Source: Verrucomicrobiota bacterium
GTDB taxonomy: Bacteria; Verrucomicrobiota; Verrucomicrobiia; Opitutales; JAKPNF01
Length of the DNA stretch: 36,240 nucleotides
Direction: 5' to 3'
Assembly (NCBI GenBank): GCA_029548565.1
Contig: JAKPNF010000055.1
Location: forward strand, 1 to 36,240
Part shown: positions 24,280-31,938 of the stretch, in pieces
Numbering within the stretch: position 1 is the first letter of the stretch
How the letters are laid out: every line of letters begins with the position of its first letter
Notes under the pieces: generated by a model
The model's input: only the letters and a program-made list of their open reading frames with translations
Told to the model about the DNA's origin: nothing
The model's database searches: none
Translations under genes and position numbers: made by a program

Positions 24280-25035
24280 TTAGGGAATCCACTCCTTTTT
24301 GCCGGCTGCCCAGATGTCGACGGCGAAGGGTTTTTTAACAGCGGATTTTGTCAGCTTAAAATGCCCGCCCGCTGCGCTGATGAGCGACAGGCCCGCCGCC
24401 ACGTCCCACAGGCGCACGGCTTCTTCCCAGTACACGTCGAGCCGCCCGCAGGCGACATAGCTGATGTGCACGCCCGCGCTGCCGAGCATGCGCACTTTTT
24501 TGAAGCGCTGCACCTGCTGGATGAACGCCTTGAGCGCGCCCTCGCTGTAATCGCGGATGGTGGGAAAGCCCGTGATGAGGATCGCCTGGTCGACCGACTG
24601 CGCCCACTGGGGTTTGAAGGGTTTGCCGTTAAGCAGTAATTCGCCCTCTGCCTTGGCGCTGAACAGTTCGTTGCGGTAAAAATCATAAATCACCCCGAGG
24701 ACAGGGCGGCTGCCGCGCATCAGCCCGATGCACACGCAGGCCAGCGGAATGTCTCGCAAATAATTGTAGGTGCCGTCCAGCGGGTCGACGACCCAGTAGT
24801 ATTCGTCCGAGTCCATGAGCGACTCGTCGCCGCCGAGTTCCTCGCCGATGATCGGGAAGGGCGATTTTTCCGTGAGGTACGCGCGCACCTGCTTTTCGGA
24901 ATTGACGTCCGCCTGCATCTTGACGTCGTGATTTTCCTGCGAGTTGACCGTGAGGTCGACACGCCGCGCCAGAATTTCCCCCGCCTGCCGCGCGGCGGTC
25001 TCGGCGACCGTGAGAAGATTGTCCAAGTCGATCAT
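24280..25035 (-). CDS. Inositol monophosphatase family phosphatase
   Basis: 251 aa. A Mg2+- and Li+-sensitive sugar/nucleotide phosphatase family. Metal-site motifs are present: GEE (64-66), VVDPLDGTYNYLRD with D84/D87, and WDVAAG (210-215, with D211). The substrate may be inositol-1-phosphate, 3'-phosphoadenosine 5'-phosphate or a related compound; the sequence alone does not decide. The ATG at 25035 has GGAGG only one base before it, which is too close. A TTG at codon 4 (25026) would have ideal spacing, so the true start may be there. It lies downstream of the GH26-like gene on the same strand, separated by a terminator-like palindrome. Confidence 0.88.
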   Translation of the reverse strand: MIDLDNLLTVAETAARQAGEILARRVDLTVNSQENHDVKMQADVNSEKQVRAYLTEKSPFPIIGEELGGDESLMDSDEYYWVVDPLDGTYNYLRDIPLACVCIGLMRGSRPVLGVIYDFYRNELFSAKAEGELLLNGKPFKPQWAQSVDQAILITGFPTIRDYSEGALKAFIQQVQRFKKVRMLGSAGVHISYVACGRLDVYWEEAVRLWDVAAGLSLISAAGGHFKLTKSAVKKPFAVDIWAAGKKEWIP

Positions 25036-25048
25036 TCCTCCATGCTAC

Positions 25049-25066
25049 AAAAAAACCGCGCGGTTT
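25049..25066 (-). terminator. Short palindromic terminator after the GH26-like gene
   Basis: AAACCGCGCGGTTT (25053-25066) is a perfect palindrome that continues into a T7 run on the minus strand. It lies 39 nt past the GH26-like stop and 14 nt before the phosphatase start. The stem can only be 5 bp with a GCGC loop, so termination may be partial. Confidence 0.5.
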
Positions 25067-25104
25067 CTCAAAGGGAAAAGGTGGTTTTTTTGAAAGCAAA
25101 AAAC

Positions 25105-26172
25105 CTAACGTCCTTCGTAGGCGACTTCACCCAGGGTGAGGACGTTCTTGTCGTCCAGCAAACCCTTCAGGTTTTGGCTCTTGGCCGAGGAAAACTGGTA
25201 ACACCAAAACATGAAGGCCGCCGCCTTGGGCGTGTGGGCGCGGATTTGGCGAAGCAGTTCGGCGCAGTTGTAACTGCCGTCGGCGTCCTTTTTGTTGCCG
25301 GGCTGGTAGGCGCCGGATTCGGAGAGGATGAACGGCTTTTTTTTGGAGAGCAGCCAGTCGTATTTTTCTTTGATCAGACCGAAGTTGTGCGCCTTTTCGC
25401 GCGTGTAAATATCCAGTCCGCCCAAGTCGATGCATTCGTCGACCCACGCGCCTTCGCGGATGGGAGGGCCGTGGTCTTGCGCGTTGAGCCACACGGCGAC
25501 GATGCCGCGCGTTTGGAAAAAATTAAAAACGTCTTTCCACAGGGCAGCCTGCTGTTCGGGCGTGAAGGTGAGCCGCCCCCACCAAAAGGCGTTGATGTTG
25601 CTTTCGTGCAACGGGCCGAAAATCGGGATGACGCCGTGGGCGTTCAAATCCAGTAGCCCGTTGGCCACTTCGCCCAACAGCGCGTGCCAGCGGGCGCGTT
25701 CGGGCGTGCCGCTGGTAAGAATCGCCTGCGTGTTAACCGTCTCGGGCGTGTTGTCGCGCAGGCCGCCGAAATTTTCACGCGTGGGGTTGGGGAAGTGGCA
25801 GATGACACGCACCAGCCCGCCCGCATTCCAGTGGGCGATGGCCAGCGAATTGAGCTTTTTCCATTGGATCGCCTGCGCCGCGTTTTCGGAAGGTTTCAGC
25901 CCCCAGTCGCGGCAATAATCGATGCCCATCAGCGCGGGCGTTTTGCCGGAGACTTCCTTGAGTTTGCCCCAGGTTTCGTCATCGAGGTACATTTCACCCG
26001 AAATGACTTTTTGCGGATCGTCGCCGATGCTTTCCAGATAACGCAGCAAGGCCGTCTTCTTTTTTAGAAGCATTTGTCTATCCGGCGTGCTTATGGAGTT
26101 TTGCCCACACACGGCGGCACAGGCGCAGACGGCGACGAAGATATGTGCCAACAAAGGGAGATGAAAGGACAT
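25105..26172 (-). CDS. Secreted GH26-type hydrolase (mannanase-like)
   Basis: 355 aa from ATG 26172 (GTG 26181 is an alternative). The signal peptide runs to about residue 23 (FVAVCACAAVCG|QN). GH26 enzymes are mainly endo-beta-1,4-mannanases acting by a retaining mechanism. The signature GPLHESNINAFWWG (187-199) places the acid/base at E190. FILSESGAY (281-289) places the probable nucleophile at E285. The block MGIDYCRDW and the histidine in VICHFPNP also fit this clan A (beta/alpha)8 family. No carbohydrate-binding module is attached. Mannan is the expected but unproven substrate. No polysaccharide-use cluster surrounds it, though another glycosidase-like secreted protein is encoded at 29155. 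Confidence 0.85.
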   Translation of the reverse strand: MSFHLPLLAHIFVAVCACAAVCGQNSISTPDRQMLLKKKTALLRYLESIGDDPQKVISGEMYLDDETWGKLKEVSGKTPALMGIDYCRDWGLKPSENAAQAIQWKKLNSLAIAHWNAGGLVRVICHFPNPTRENFGGLRDNTPETVNTQAILTSGTPERARWHALLGEVANGLLDLNAHGVIPIFGPLHESNINAFWWGRLTFTPEQQAALWKDVFNFFQTRGIVAVWLNAQDHGPPIREGAWVDECIDLGGLDIYTREKAHNFGLIKEKYDWLLSKKKPFILSESGAYQPGNKKDADGSYNCAELLRQIRAHTPKAAAFMFWCYQFSSAKSQNLKGLLDDKNVLTLGEVAYEGR

Positions 26173-26420
26173 AAGGTGCACTCATTTTCTTTTTGAAGTA
26201 ATTGTATGTCAATCTCTTAATACGACAAAATAACGGGAGACCTTTATGGGCTTGCCTCGGGGCGGAGCGTTTGGGTATGCTGAACCTCTTTTCCGCTTGA
26301 TTCGGAAGTCTGGCGGTCAATCAACAGATAAACCAAACAACACAACCCTTAACCTCCGCGGGTTTTCTCGCGCTTCCGTTTAGCGGGCGGACTCTCGGAG
26401 CTTTACAGTCAAACACATAG

Positions 26421-28079
26421 ATGAGCAACATCATGGAAGAACTGCTCGCCCAGAGCACGTTCGAAAACCTCAAGGCCGGTTCCATCATTAAAGGAACGGT
26501 CACCGAAATCCGCGCCAACGAAGTCGTCGTTGACATCGGCGCCAAAGCCGAGGGCGTTGTCCCTCATAACGAATTCCCCGACGTCGGGGCCCTGCAAATC
26601 GGCGAACAGATAGATGTCTATCTGGAAAAGCTCGAGGACAAAAACGGCAATCCCGTCATCTCCTTCGACCGCGCCGAGCAGAAGAAAAACTGGGAGAACA
26701 TCCTCACCAAGTGCCCCGAGGGCTCCGTGGTGGCCGGCCGCGTGAAGGCCAAGGTCAAAGGCGGCCTGATCGTCGCCTTGGGCGTGGACGCGTTCCTGCC
26801 CGCCTCGCAGATCGACATCCAGTCCCCGAAGAACCTGGATCAGTACGTGGGCCAGACCTACGACTTCAAAATTATCAAGATCAACCTCGACCGCAAAAAC
26901 ATCGTCATCTCGCGCCGCGAGCTGATCGAGGAGCAGCGCCAGCAAAAGCGCCGCGCGCTTCTGGACGAGGTCAAGCCCGGCATGATGCGCCGCGGCGTCG
27001 TCAAGAACATCACCGACTATGGCGCCTTCATCGACCTGGACGGCCTGGACGGTTTGCTGCACATCACCGACATGAGCTGGGGCCGCGTCTCGCACCCGAG
27101 CGAAGTGCTGAAGGTCGGCGAGGAGATCCAAGTCATGATCATCGAGGTCGACCGCGACCGCGAGCGCGTGTCCTTAGGCCTCAAGCAGGCCACCGCCAAC
27201 CCGTGGGACGGCATCGAGGCGCGTTACCCGATCAACGCCCGCGTGCAGGGCAAGGTCGTCAACCTCGTTCCCTACGGCGCGTTCGTGGAGATCGAGCAGG
27301 GCGTCGAGGGCTTGGTGCACGTCACCGAGCTGTCTTGGACCAAGCGCATCAGCAAGCCTTCCGAGGTGCTGAAAGTTGGCCAGGAAGTCGAGGCCGTTGT
27401 CCTTGGCATCAACAAGGCCGAGCAGAAGATTTCGCTGGGCATTCGCCAGCTCGAAGAAAACCCGTGGCAGATGGTGCGCCACAACTACCCGGCCGGCGCC
27501 CGCGTGCACGGCAAGGTGCGCAACCTCACCACCTACGGCGCCTTCGTCGAGTTGGAAGAGGGCATCGACGGCATGGTGCACGTCTCCGACATGTCGTGGA
27601 CGCGCAAGATCAACCATCCTTCCGAGATGCTCAAAAAGGGCGACGAGATCGACGCGATCGTTCTGGACGTCGACCCCGACCAGCAGCGCATTTCGCTGGG
27701 CATGAAACAGCTGGCCACCGACCCGTGGAACGAGATCGAAAGCCACTTCCGCATCGGCGACGTGGTCAACGGCAAGGTCTCCAAGATCACCTCTTACGGC
27801 GCCTTCGTGGAGCTGGACAACGACATCGACGGGCTGGTGCACATCAGCCAGATCGGCGAGGACCATGTCGAGAAGATCAAGGACGTGCTCAAAGTCGGCC
27901 AGGAAGTGACCGCCCGCGTCATCAAGATCGACCGCGACGAGCGCCGCATCGGCCTGTCCATCAAGGCAGCCGCCTACGACGCCGGCCAGTTGGCCGCCGA
28001 AGTGGCAGCCTTCGACAAGGTGCGCGGCGGCGAGGAGCTCACGAGCCTGGGCGACATCCTCGACGAGGCGACGAAATAG
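26421..28079 (+). CDS. rpsA: 30S ribosomal protein S1
   Basis: 552 aa with six S1 RNA-binding domains. Domain starts are roughly GSIIKGTVTEI, GSVVAGRVKAK, RRGVVKNITDYGAF, VQGKVVNLVPYGAF, VHGKVRNLTTYGAF and VNGKVSKITSYGAF. S1 brings structured or weakly initiated mRNAs to the small subunit. The repeats are intact, and the last ends with IGLSIKAA. The 239-bp region upstream holds no gene. The leader just before the ATG is A/C-rich with no Shine-Dalgarno site, as is common for rpsA. An in-frame ATG at codon 5 is possible. A strong hairpin (28101-28140) lies 21 nt past the stop and may end the transcript. Confidence 0.97.
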   Translation: MSNIMEELLAQSTFENLKAGSIIKGTVTEIRANEVVVDIGAKAEGVVPHNEFPDVGALQIGEQIDVYLEKLEDKNGNPVISFDRAEQKKNWENILTKCPEGSVVAGRVKAKVKGGLIVALGVDAFLPASQIDIQSPKNLDQYVGQTYDFKIIKINLDRKNIVISRRELIEEQRQQKRRALLDEVKPGMMRRGVVKNITDYGAFIDLDGLDGLLHITDMSWGRVSHPSEVLKVGEEIQVMIIEVDRDRERVSLGLKQATANPWDGIEARYPINARVQGKVVNLVPYGAFVEIEQGVEGLVHVTELSWTKRISKPSEVLKVGQEVEAVVLGINKAEQKISLGIRQLEENPWQMVRHNYPAGARVHGKVRNLTTYGAFVELEEGIDGMVHVSDMSWTRKINHPSEMLKKGDEIDAIVLDVDPDQQRISLGMKQLATDPWNEIESHFRIGDVVNGKVSKITSYGAFVELDNDIDGLVHISQIGEDHVEKIKDVLKVGQEVTARVIKIDRDERRIGLSIKAAAYDAGQLAAEVAAFDKVRGGEELTSLGDILDEATK

Positions 28080-28099
28080 TTTTTAGGAAGCAGTGGTGA

Positions 28100-28164
28100 T
28101 GCGGGGGAAACCCTTTTCTGAAGAAAAGAGTTTCCCCCGCGCCCCCTTCCCAAAAGACTTTTGT
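28100..28164. repeat. Third copy of the GC-clamped hairpin repeat, downstream of rpsA
   Basis: TGCGGGGGAAACCC opens an 18-bp stem (28101-28118 with 28123-28140, one mismatch, loop TGAA). It is followed by GCCCCCTTCCCAAAAGACTT and then a T-rich stretch. The same 'hairpin, then CCCCCTTYCCAAAAAGACTTTT' layout occurs in the arms at 20764 and 21117. Here it lies where the rpsA terminator is expected. Confidence 0.8.
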
Positions 28165-28292
28165 AACTTTTTTATTTAAACGGCTGCGCGTGATGAATGC
28201 GCGGTCGTTTTTTTTAATGCCTGCGGACTTGGCAATCTTTTAAATTCAGGGTTATAGTGCAGGCATAGGTTTAACCCCGTCATTTGATTCTT

Positions 28293-29066
28293 ATGAAAAA
28301 AACTCTCAAACGTGTTCTTGTTGTGTTGGCCGTGATTGTCGTGGCCGCGATTATCGGAGTGCTTGTCTTCATGGGCAGCATCATTCAAAAAACCGTCGTC
28401 ACCGTCGGGCCGCCCATTTTGGGGACGACCGTCGAGCTTAACGACGTGAGCGTCAGCCTGCTTTCCGGCGGGTTCAAGCTCAACGGCCTGCGCATCGGCA
28501 ACCCCGAGGGCTTCACCCAGGAGCAGCCGCTGGTGGCCGTCGGCAAACTCAACGTGGCCGTCGCGCCCCTGAGCCTGGTTTCCGACACGATCGTGCTCAA
28601 AAAACTCATCGTCAAAGACGCCGAGTTTTCTTTCGAGACCAAGGGCGGCGTCCTTGGCATCGGCGGCAAAAACAATTTGTCGGCGCTGATGGATAATCTT
28701 TCCAAGTACACTTCATCCGATCCAAAGGACGAAAAGGCCCCCGAGGTCGCCGACGATTCCCCTCCCAAAAAATTCATCATGAATCACGTGCTCGTGGAAG
28801 GCGCCAAGGTCAACATGATCATAGGGGGCAACGCCGTGCAGATCCCGCTGCCGACCATCGAGTTTAAGGACATCGGCGTGAAAGAAGGCGGCGTGCAGGC
28901 CGGCACAGCCGTCGCCCAAATCATGGGCCAGGTGCTTGGCGAAACCGTAAAGCACGTCCTCGTCGCCCTCAAAGACGAAACCCTCAAAGTGGGCGGCCAA
29001 GCCGCCGACGGCGCAGGCAAAGCCGTCCAAGGCGGCCTGGATGCCGTGAAGGGATTGTTTAAATAA
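28293..29066 (+). CDS. AsmA-like membrane-anchored protein
   Basis: 257 aa from ATG 28293 (TTG 28284 is an alternative). One N-terminal transmembrane anchor (about 4-28, VLVVLAVIVVAAIIGVLVFMG) is followed by an AsmA/TamB-type N-terminal region: TTVELNDVSVSLLSGGFKLNGLRIGNPEGF. This block is shared with proteins that bridge or support the outer membrane. A middle Lys/Asp/Pro-rich linker (about 130-160) precedes a second beta region, PKKFIMNHVLVEGAKVNMIIGG. The C-terminus is a Gly/Ala/Lys helix (GQAADGAGKAVQGGLDAVK). Full AsmA proteins are much longer, so this is a short member. The exact role is unknown. Confidence 0.75.
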   Translation: MKKTLKRVLVVLAVIVVAAIIGVLVFMGSIIQKTVVTVGPPILGTTVELNDVSVSLLSGGFKLNGLRIGNPEGFTQEQPLVAVGKLNVAVAPLSLVSDTIVLKKLIVKDAEFSFETKGGVLGIGGKNNLSALMDNLSKYTSSDPKDEKAPEVADDSPPKKFIMNHVLVEGAKVNMIIGGNAVQIPLPTIEFKDIGVKEGGVQAGTAVAQIMGQVLGETVKHVLVALKDETLKVGGQAADGAGKAVQGGLDAVKGLFK

Positions 29067-29080
29067 GGACGCTATAAATG

Positions 29081-29101
29081 TGCGGGGGAAATCCCTTTTT
29101 T
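29081..29101. repeat. Half copy of the GC-clamped hairpin repeat
   Basis: TGCGGGGGAAATCCCTTTTTT matches the left strand of the hairpins at 20781, 21183 and 28100, but the complementary right strand is missing and unrelated sequence follows. It starts 15 nt after the stop of the AsmA-like gene and appears to be a decayed or truncated copy. Confidence 0.6.
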
Positions 29102-29154
29102 GCGCAGCGAGTCACTTATGAGCGCCCGCCGCGAAGCATTTGATTCTCCCTGCC

Positions 29155-30858
29155 TCACTCACCCGCGGGCAGGGCGATGTCGAGGTAGAACAGGGGCGTG
29201 CGCGGGCCTTTTTCCAGAACGACGGTGATGTTATTCAGGCCGTCCTTGAGGATATTGGCGGGGACGCGAAAGGCCTTGTAGTTTTTTGGCTCGCCCAGCG
29301 CGGTGTCGTAGGGGTTTTTATAAGGCTCGGAAACGTCGGCGATCGGCTCGAGCGTTGTGCCGTTGATCGATATGCTCCAATCGGTGCCGGTCAAGTCGTC
29401 GATGCTCTGGATGCGTAGGCGTCCGTCGCGTTTCCAGCCGCCCACGGGCGGGGACATGTCGAGCCACTGGGTCTGCGGGATCTGTGTGACAAACTCGTTT
29501 TGGAAGGGACGGTCGCTGTGCGCGGGCTCGTTGTGCGTGTGGGCGAGAAAATAGTATTGGTCTTGCTTGGCGACGTACGCGGGGTCGCGCAGCAGCTTGA
29601 ACAGGTGGAAGGGCGGTTCAAAAATGCCGCCATGCCCGTCGGTGGGGTTGAGGGTGCTGCGGTAGTACTGGAAGTTGAAGAAGCTCAGCCCGTCCACGCC
29701 GCGCACGTAGGCCATGTGGGCGGCGGTGATGAGCGCCTGATCGGTCGTGCGGCGGTAAATCCACGAGATCTTCGCGCCCTTGGGGGCAGTGCCGGGGGCG
29801 TAGACAAAATGCTTGCCCTCGGGCGTCACGCCTACGGCCACCTTGTAGTTCATTTTGGCGTTGATAAAATGCTGCTCGGCGTACACGGCAACGTTGTCGG
29901 GCAGCAGCTTTTTGATCTGCGCGGCCTCGGTTTGCAAGTTGCTGTAAAAATGGCCGCTGACGTTGAACATATCCACGCCCGCTTCCGTGGACAGACGTAC
30001 CGGGTCGATGCCGACGCGGTCCATCACGGCGCGCTGGGAGGGCACGCGCAAGCAGAGATAACGGCGCTGCCCGGGCTTTGCGTGTTTGTCGAACTCTGCG
30101 CGCACTTCCCTCACAAAATCCGTGATGATGTCGGCGCGCTCTTGGCTGGTGGTGCGAAAGGGATGGAAGATCATCCAAAAGCGCATGAAGTCCAGCTCGA
30201 TGCCGTCGATGTCTTTTTGCGCGAGTTCTTTGATGAACTGCATGCGATACGCGCGCACCTCGGGGTGGGCGAAGTCCAGCGCGTACTGAGTGCGCGCATC
30301 CGGGTCGGCCTCGGGCCCCAGACGAAACTGCGGGTTCTCGTCAAAGAATTGCGTGACAGCCATCGCCTGCATGCGTTTGTCGGGATCCTCGATGCGCGCG
30401 GCGCCAAAATAGTGGTGCCCGTCGTTCATGCGGAAGGTGGCGAAAACGACCTGCTTGCGCTCGTGGGCGCGCGCTGCGAAAGTGTCGACCAAGTCCCCGC
30501 CACCCAGCACGTATTTTTGATAGGCGTTGGGGCCGCGGCTCTTGCGCTGTTGCTGCCATTTCACGTGCTCTTGCATGGGCAACGCCTTGCTCTGCCACCA
30601 CGGATCCCAGCCCATGCCTGTGGCCATCATGAGCACGTCCACGCCGCCGCAGTCGATTGTCTCATCGACCGAGGCGATGATTTTTTCCTCGGTGAATTGC
30701 TTGCCGTCTTTGTTAAAGGGGCTGACGGAACTCAGGATATTCGTCGTGTCGTTATTATAGATGATCTTAAAGTTGGGCTTGGGCTGGGCGTCTGCTGCCG
30801 CTAAGGGCAAAACTGAAGCACACAGGCACAGCGAAAACAGAGGGGGCAATTTTTTCAT
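29155..30858 (-). CDS. Secreted glycoside hydrolase-like protein (GHL10-type barrel)
   Basis: 567 aa. The signal peptide ends near AAA|DA (about residue 22). The barrel region contains YALDFAHPEVRAYRMQFI followed by DIDGIELDFMRFW (216-228). This 'DGIELDFMR' block after a 'hPEVR' helix is typical of hypothetical glycosyl hydrolase family 10-like (GHL) proteins. E221 and D223 are candidate catalytic acids. Later blocks GVDGLSFFNFQYY and YFLAHTHNEPAHS fit a barrel end. Residues about 445-567 look like an appended beta-sandwich (DWSISINGTTLEPI, LKDGLNNITVVLEKG). The substrate is unknown. It is a single gene. Confidence 0.72.
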   Translation of the reverse strand: MKKLPPLFSLCLCASVLPLAAADAQPKPNFKIIYNNDTTNILSSVSPFNKDGKQFTEEKIIASVDETIDCGGVDVLMMATGMGWDPWWQSKALPMQEHVKWQQQRKSRGPNAYQKYVLGGGDLVDTFAARAHERKQVVFATFRMNDGHHYFGAARIEDPDKRMQAMAVTQFFDENPQFRLGPEADPDARTQYALDFAHPEVRAYRMQFIKELAQKDIDGIELDFMRFWMIFHPFRTTSQERADIITDFVREVRAEFDKHAKPGQRRYLCLRVPSQRAVMDRVGIDPVRLSTEAGVDMFNVSGHFYSNLQTEAAQIKKLLPDNVAVYAEQHFINAKMNYKVAVGVTPEGKHFVYAPGTAPKGAKISWIYRRTTDQALITAAHMAYVRGVDGLSFFNFQYYRSTLNPTDGHGGIFEPPFHLFKLLRDPAYVAKQDQYYFLAHTHNEPAHSDRPFQNEFVTQIPQTQWLDMSPPVGGWKRDGRLRIQSIDDLTGTDWSISINGTTLEPIADVSEPYKNPYDTALGEPKNYKAFRVPANILKDGLNNITVVLEKGPRTPLFYLDIALPAGE

Positions 30859-30946
30859 AAGGGACTTTTTGAGGGTTAAAAAGGAGCCTTAAAACTACGC
30901 AAACCGCGCGCGCGCGTCGAGGGCAAATTGTTTTGGGGCCGCGGTT

Positions 30947-30974
30947 TTGAATACCGCCCATGCTGTGCTATTAT
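30947..30974 (+). promoter_or_regulatory. Possible promoter of the DoxX gene
   Basis: TTGAAT (30947-30952), a 16-nt spacer and TATTAT (30969-30974) resemble a sigma-70 promoter. The predicted transcript would start about 3 nt before the ATG at 30984, making it almost leaderless. That conflicts with the AGAGAG ribosome-site-like stretch at 30975. Low confidence. Confidence 0.3.
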
Positions 30975-30983
30975 AGAGAGATC

Positions 30984-31460
30984 ATGACTATCCCGTTGTT
31001 GAACAAATTTAACCAGACATTTTCCCCGTTCAGGCGCTCGGCTTTCGACGCGGGGGCGCTCATCCTGCGCGTGAGCGCCGCCGGCGTGATGCTGACGCAC
31101 GGGTGGGGCAAGTTCATGCAATTTTTCTCGAACGAGCCGCTGCAGTTCCTCGACCCGCTGGGCATTGGGGTAACCGCCTCGCTCGCGCTGGCGAGCTTCG
31201 CGGAACTGTTTTGCGCGGCGGCGCTGGTTATCGGCCTGCTGACGCGCCCGGCTGCGCTCGTGCTGGCCATCAACATGGCCGTGGCCTTGTACGCCACCGC
31301 GTCGCAAGCATGGCCGAAGCAGGAACTGGCGTTGTTGTATCTGGCAATGTACCTGGCTGTGCTGTTGATAGGCCCCGGCCGCTGGAGCGCCGACCGCCTG
31401 CTGTGCGGCAAATTAACCGGTTGCACCCAAAGCGGGTCGTGCGGCTGCGATAAATCTTAG
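30984..31460 (+). CDS. DoxX family membrane protein
   Basis: 158 aa from ATG 30984; an ATG at 30960 would add eight residues without family similarity. Four hydrophobic segments are visible: LILRVSAAGVMLTHGWGKF, LALASFAELFCAAALVIGLL, ALVLAINMAVALYAT and LLYLAMYLAVLLIG. The HGWGKF after the first segment and the SFAELFCAAALVIG block are characteristic of DoxX/DoxD-like proteins. DoxX members are small inner-membrane proteins linked to quinone-related redox in some species. The C-terminus has a Cys-rich tail (GCTQSGSCGCDKS) that is unusual and might bind metal. It converges with the yjjB-like gene, 7 nt apart. Confidence 0.88.
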   Translation: MTIPLLNKFNQTFSPFRRSAFDAGALILRVSAAGVMLTHGWGKFMQFFSNEPLQFLDPLGIGVTASLALASFAELFCAAALVIGLLTRPAALVLAINMAVALYATASQAWPKQELALLYLAMYLAVLLIGPGRWSADRLLCGKLTGCTQSGSCGCDKS

Positions 31461-31467
31461 GGATGTG

Positions 31468-31938
31468 TCAGACCACGGGTTTTCTGCGGTACCACAGCAG
31501 CCCGGGCATGGCCAGGCCGAAGGCGATGGAGGCTGTCACGAAGGACATTTGCAAAAACGCGTCGACCAGTTGCGCATGCAGCTCGGGCGAGTAGCCGCCG
31601 GATCTGATTTGGAAAAGCGCCAGCGCGGCGGCGAAGGCGGATTTTCCAGGAATCAGCGGGATGATCGCCGCCACCGTGAAGACCTTTGGGTGCGCGCCGA
31701 GTTTGCGCGCCCAATACACGCCCACAAAACTCACGCACGAGGCCGCCAGCAGCGTCGCCCACTCCAGCGGCACGGCGGCCAGCAGCAGCCAAAAGCGCAG
31801 GGCAAAGCCCAGCGCCCCGCCCATGGCGCAGTACGCAAGCGCGCAGCGCGGCACGTTGAACACCAGGGCGAAGCCCAGCGCAGCCACGGCGCTCAGCGCG
31901 ATGCCCTCCAAAAAGGCGGCCAGTGTCGTCATTTCCAT
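31468..31938 (-). CDS. YjjB-like (ThrE_2 domain) exporter subunit
   Basis: 156 aa with four or five hydrophobic helices (FLEGIALSAVAALGFALVF, ALGFALRFWLLLAAV, FTVAAIIPLIPGKSAF and SIAFGLAMPGLLWY). The IIPLIPG motif is the conserved centre of ThrE/YjjB. With YjjP it makes up the split form of the threonine/serine exporter family; in E. coli and relatives YjjPB exports succinate. It overlaps the yjjP-like gene by 10 nt. A strong ribosome site GGAGG lies inside the end of that gene, 7 nt before this ATG. It is the last gene of the nrdD-nrdG-dcd-yjjP-yjjB series. Confidence 0.86.
   Translation of the reverse strand: MEMTTLAAFLEGIALSAVAALGFALVFNVPRCALAYCAMGGALGFALRFWLLLAAVPLEWATLLAASCVSFVGVYWARKLGAHPKVFTVAAIIPLIPGKSAFAAALALFQIRSGGYSPELHAQLVDAFLQMSFVTASIAFGLAMPGLLWYRRKPVV

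Noticed and set aside
26182-26420. Ribosomal-protein leader riboswitch or autoregulatory element before rpsA
   Set aside because: Only short, weak stems were visible and no known leader motif could be recognised, so it is not listed as a feature.
26711-28099. A 462-codon plus-strand frame overlapping rpsA
   Set aside because: It is Arg/Pro/His-rich and shifted one base from rpsA, whose six S1 domains are unmistakable. It is a shadow of high-GC coding sequence.
29500-30804. A 434-codon plus-strand frame opposite the GHL10-like gene
   Set aside because: The minus-strand product has a signal peptide and family motifs; the plus-strand frame has none.
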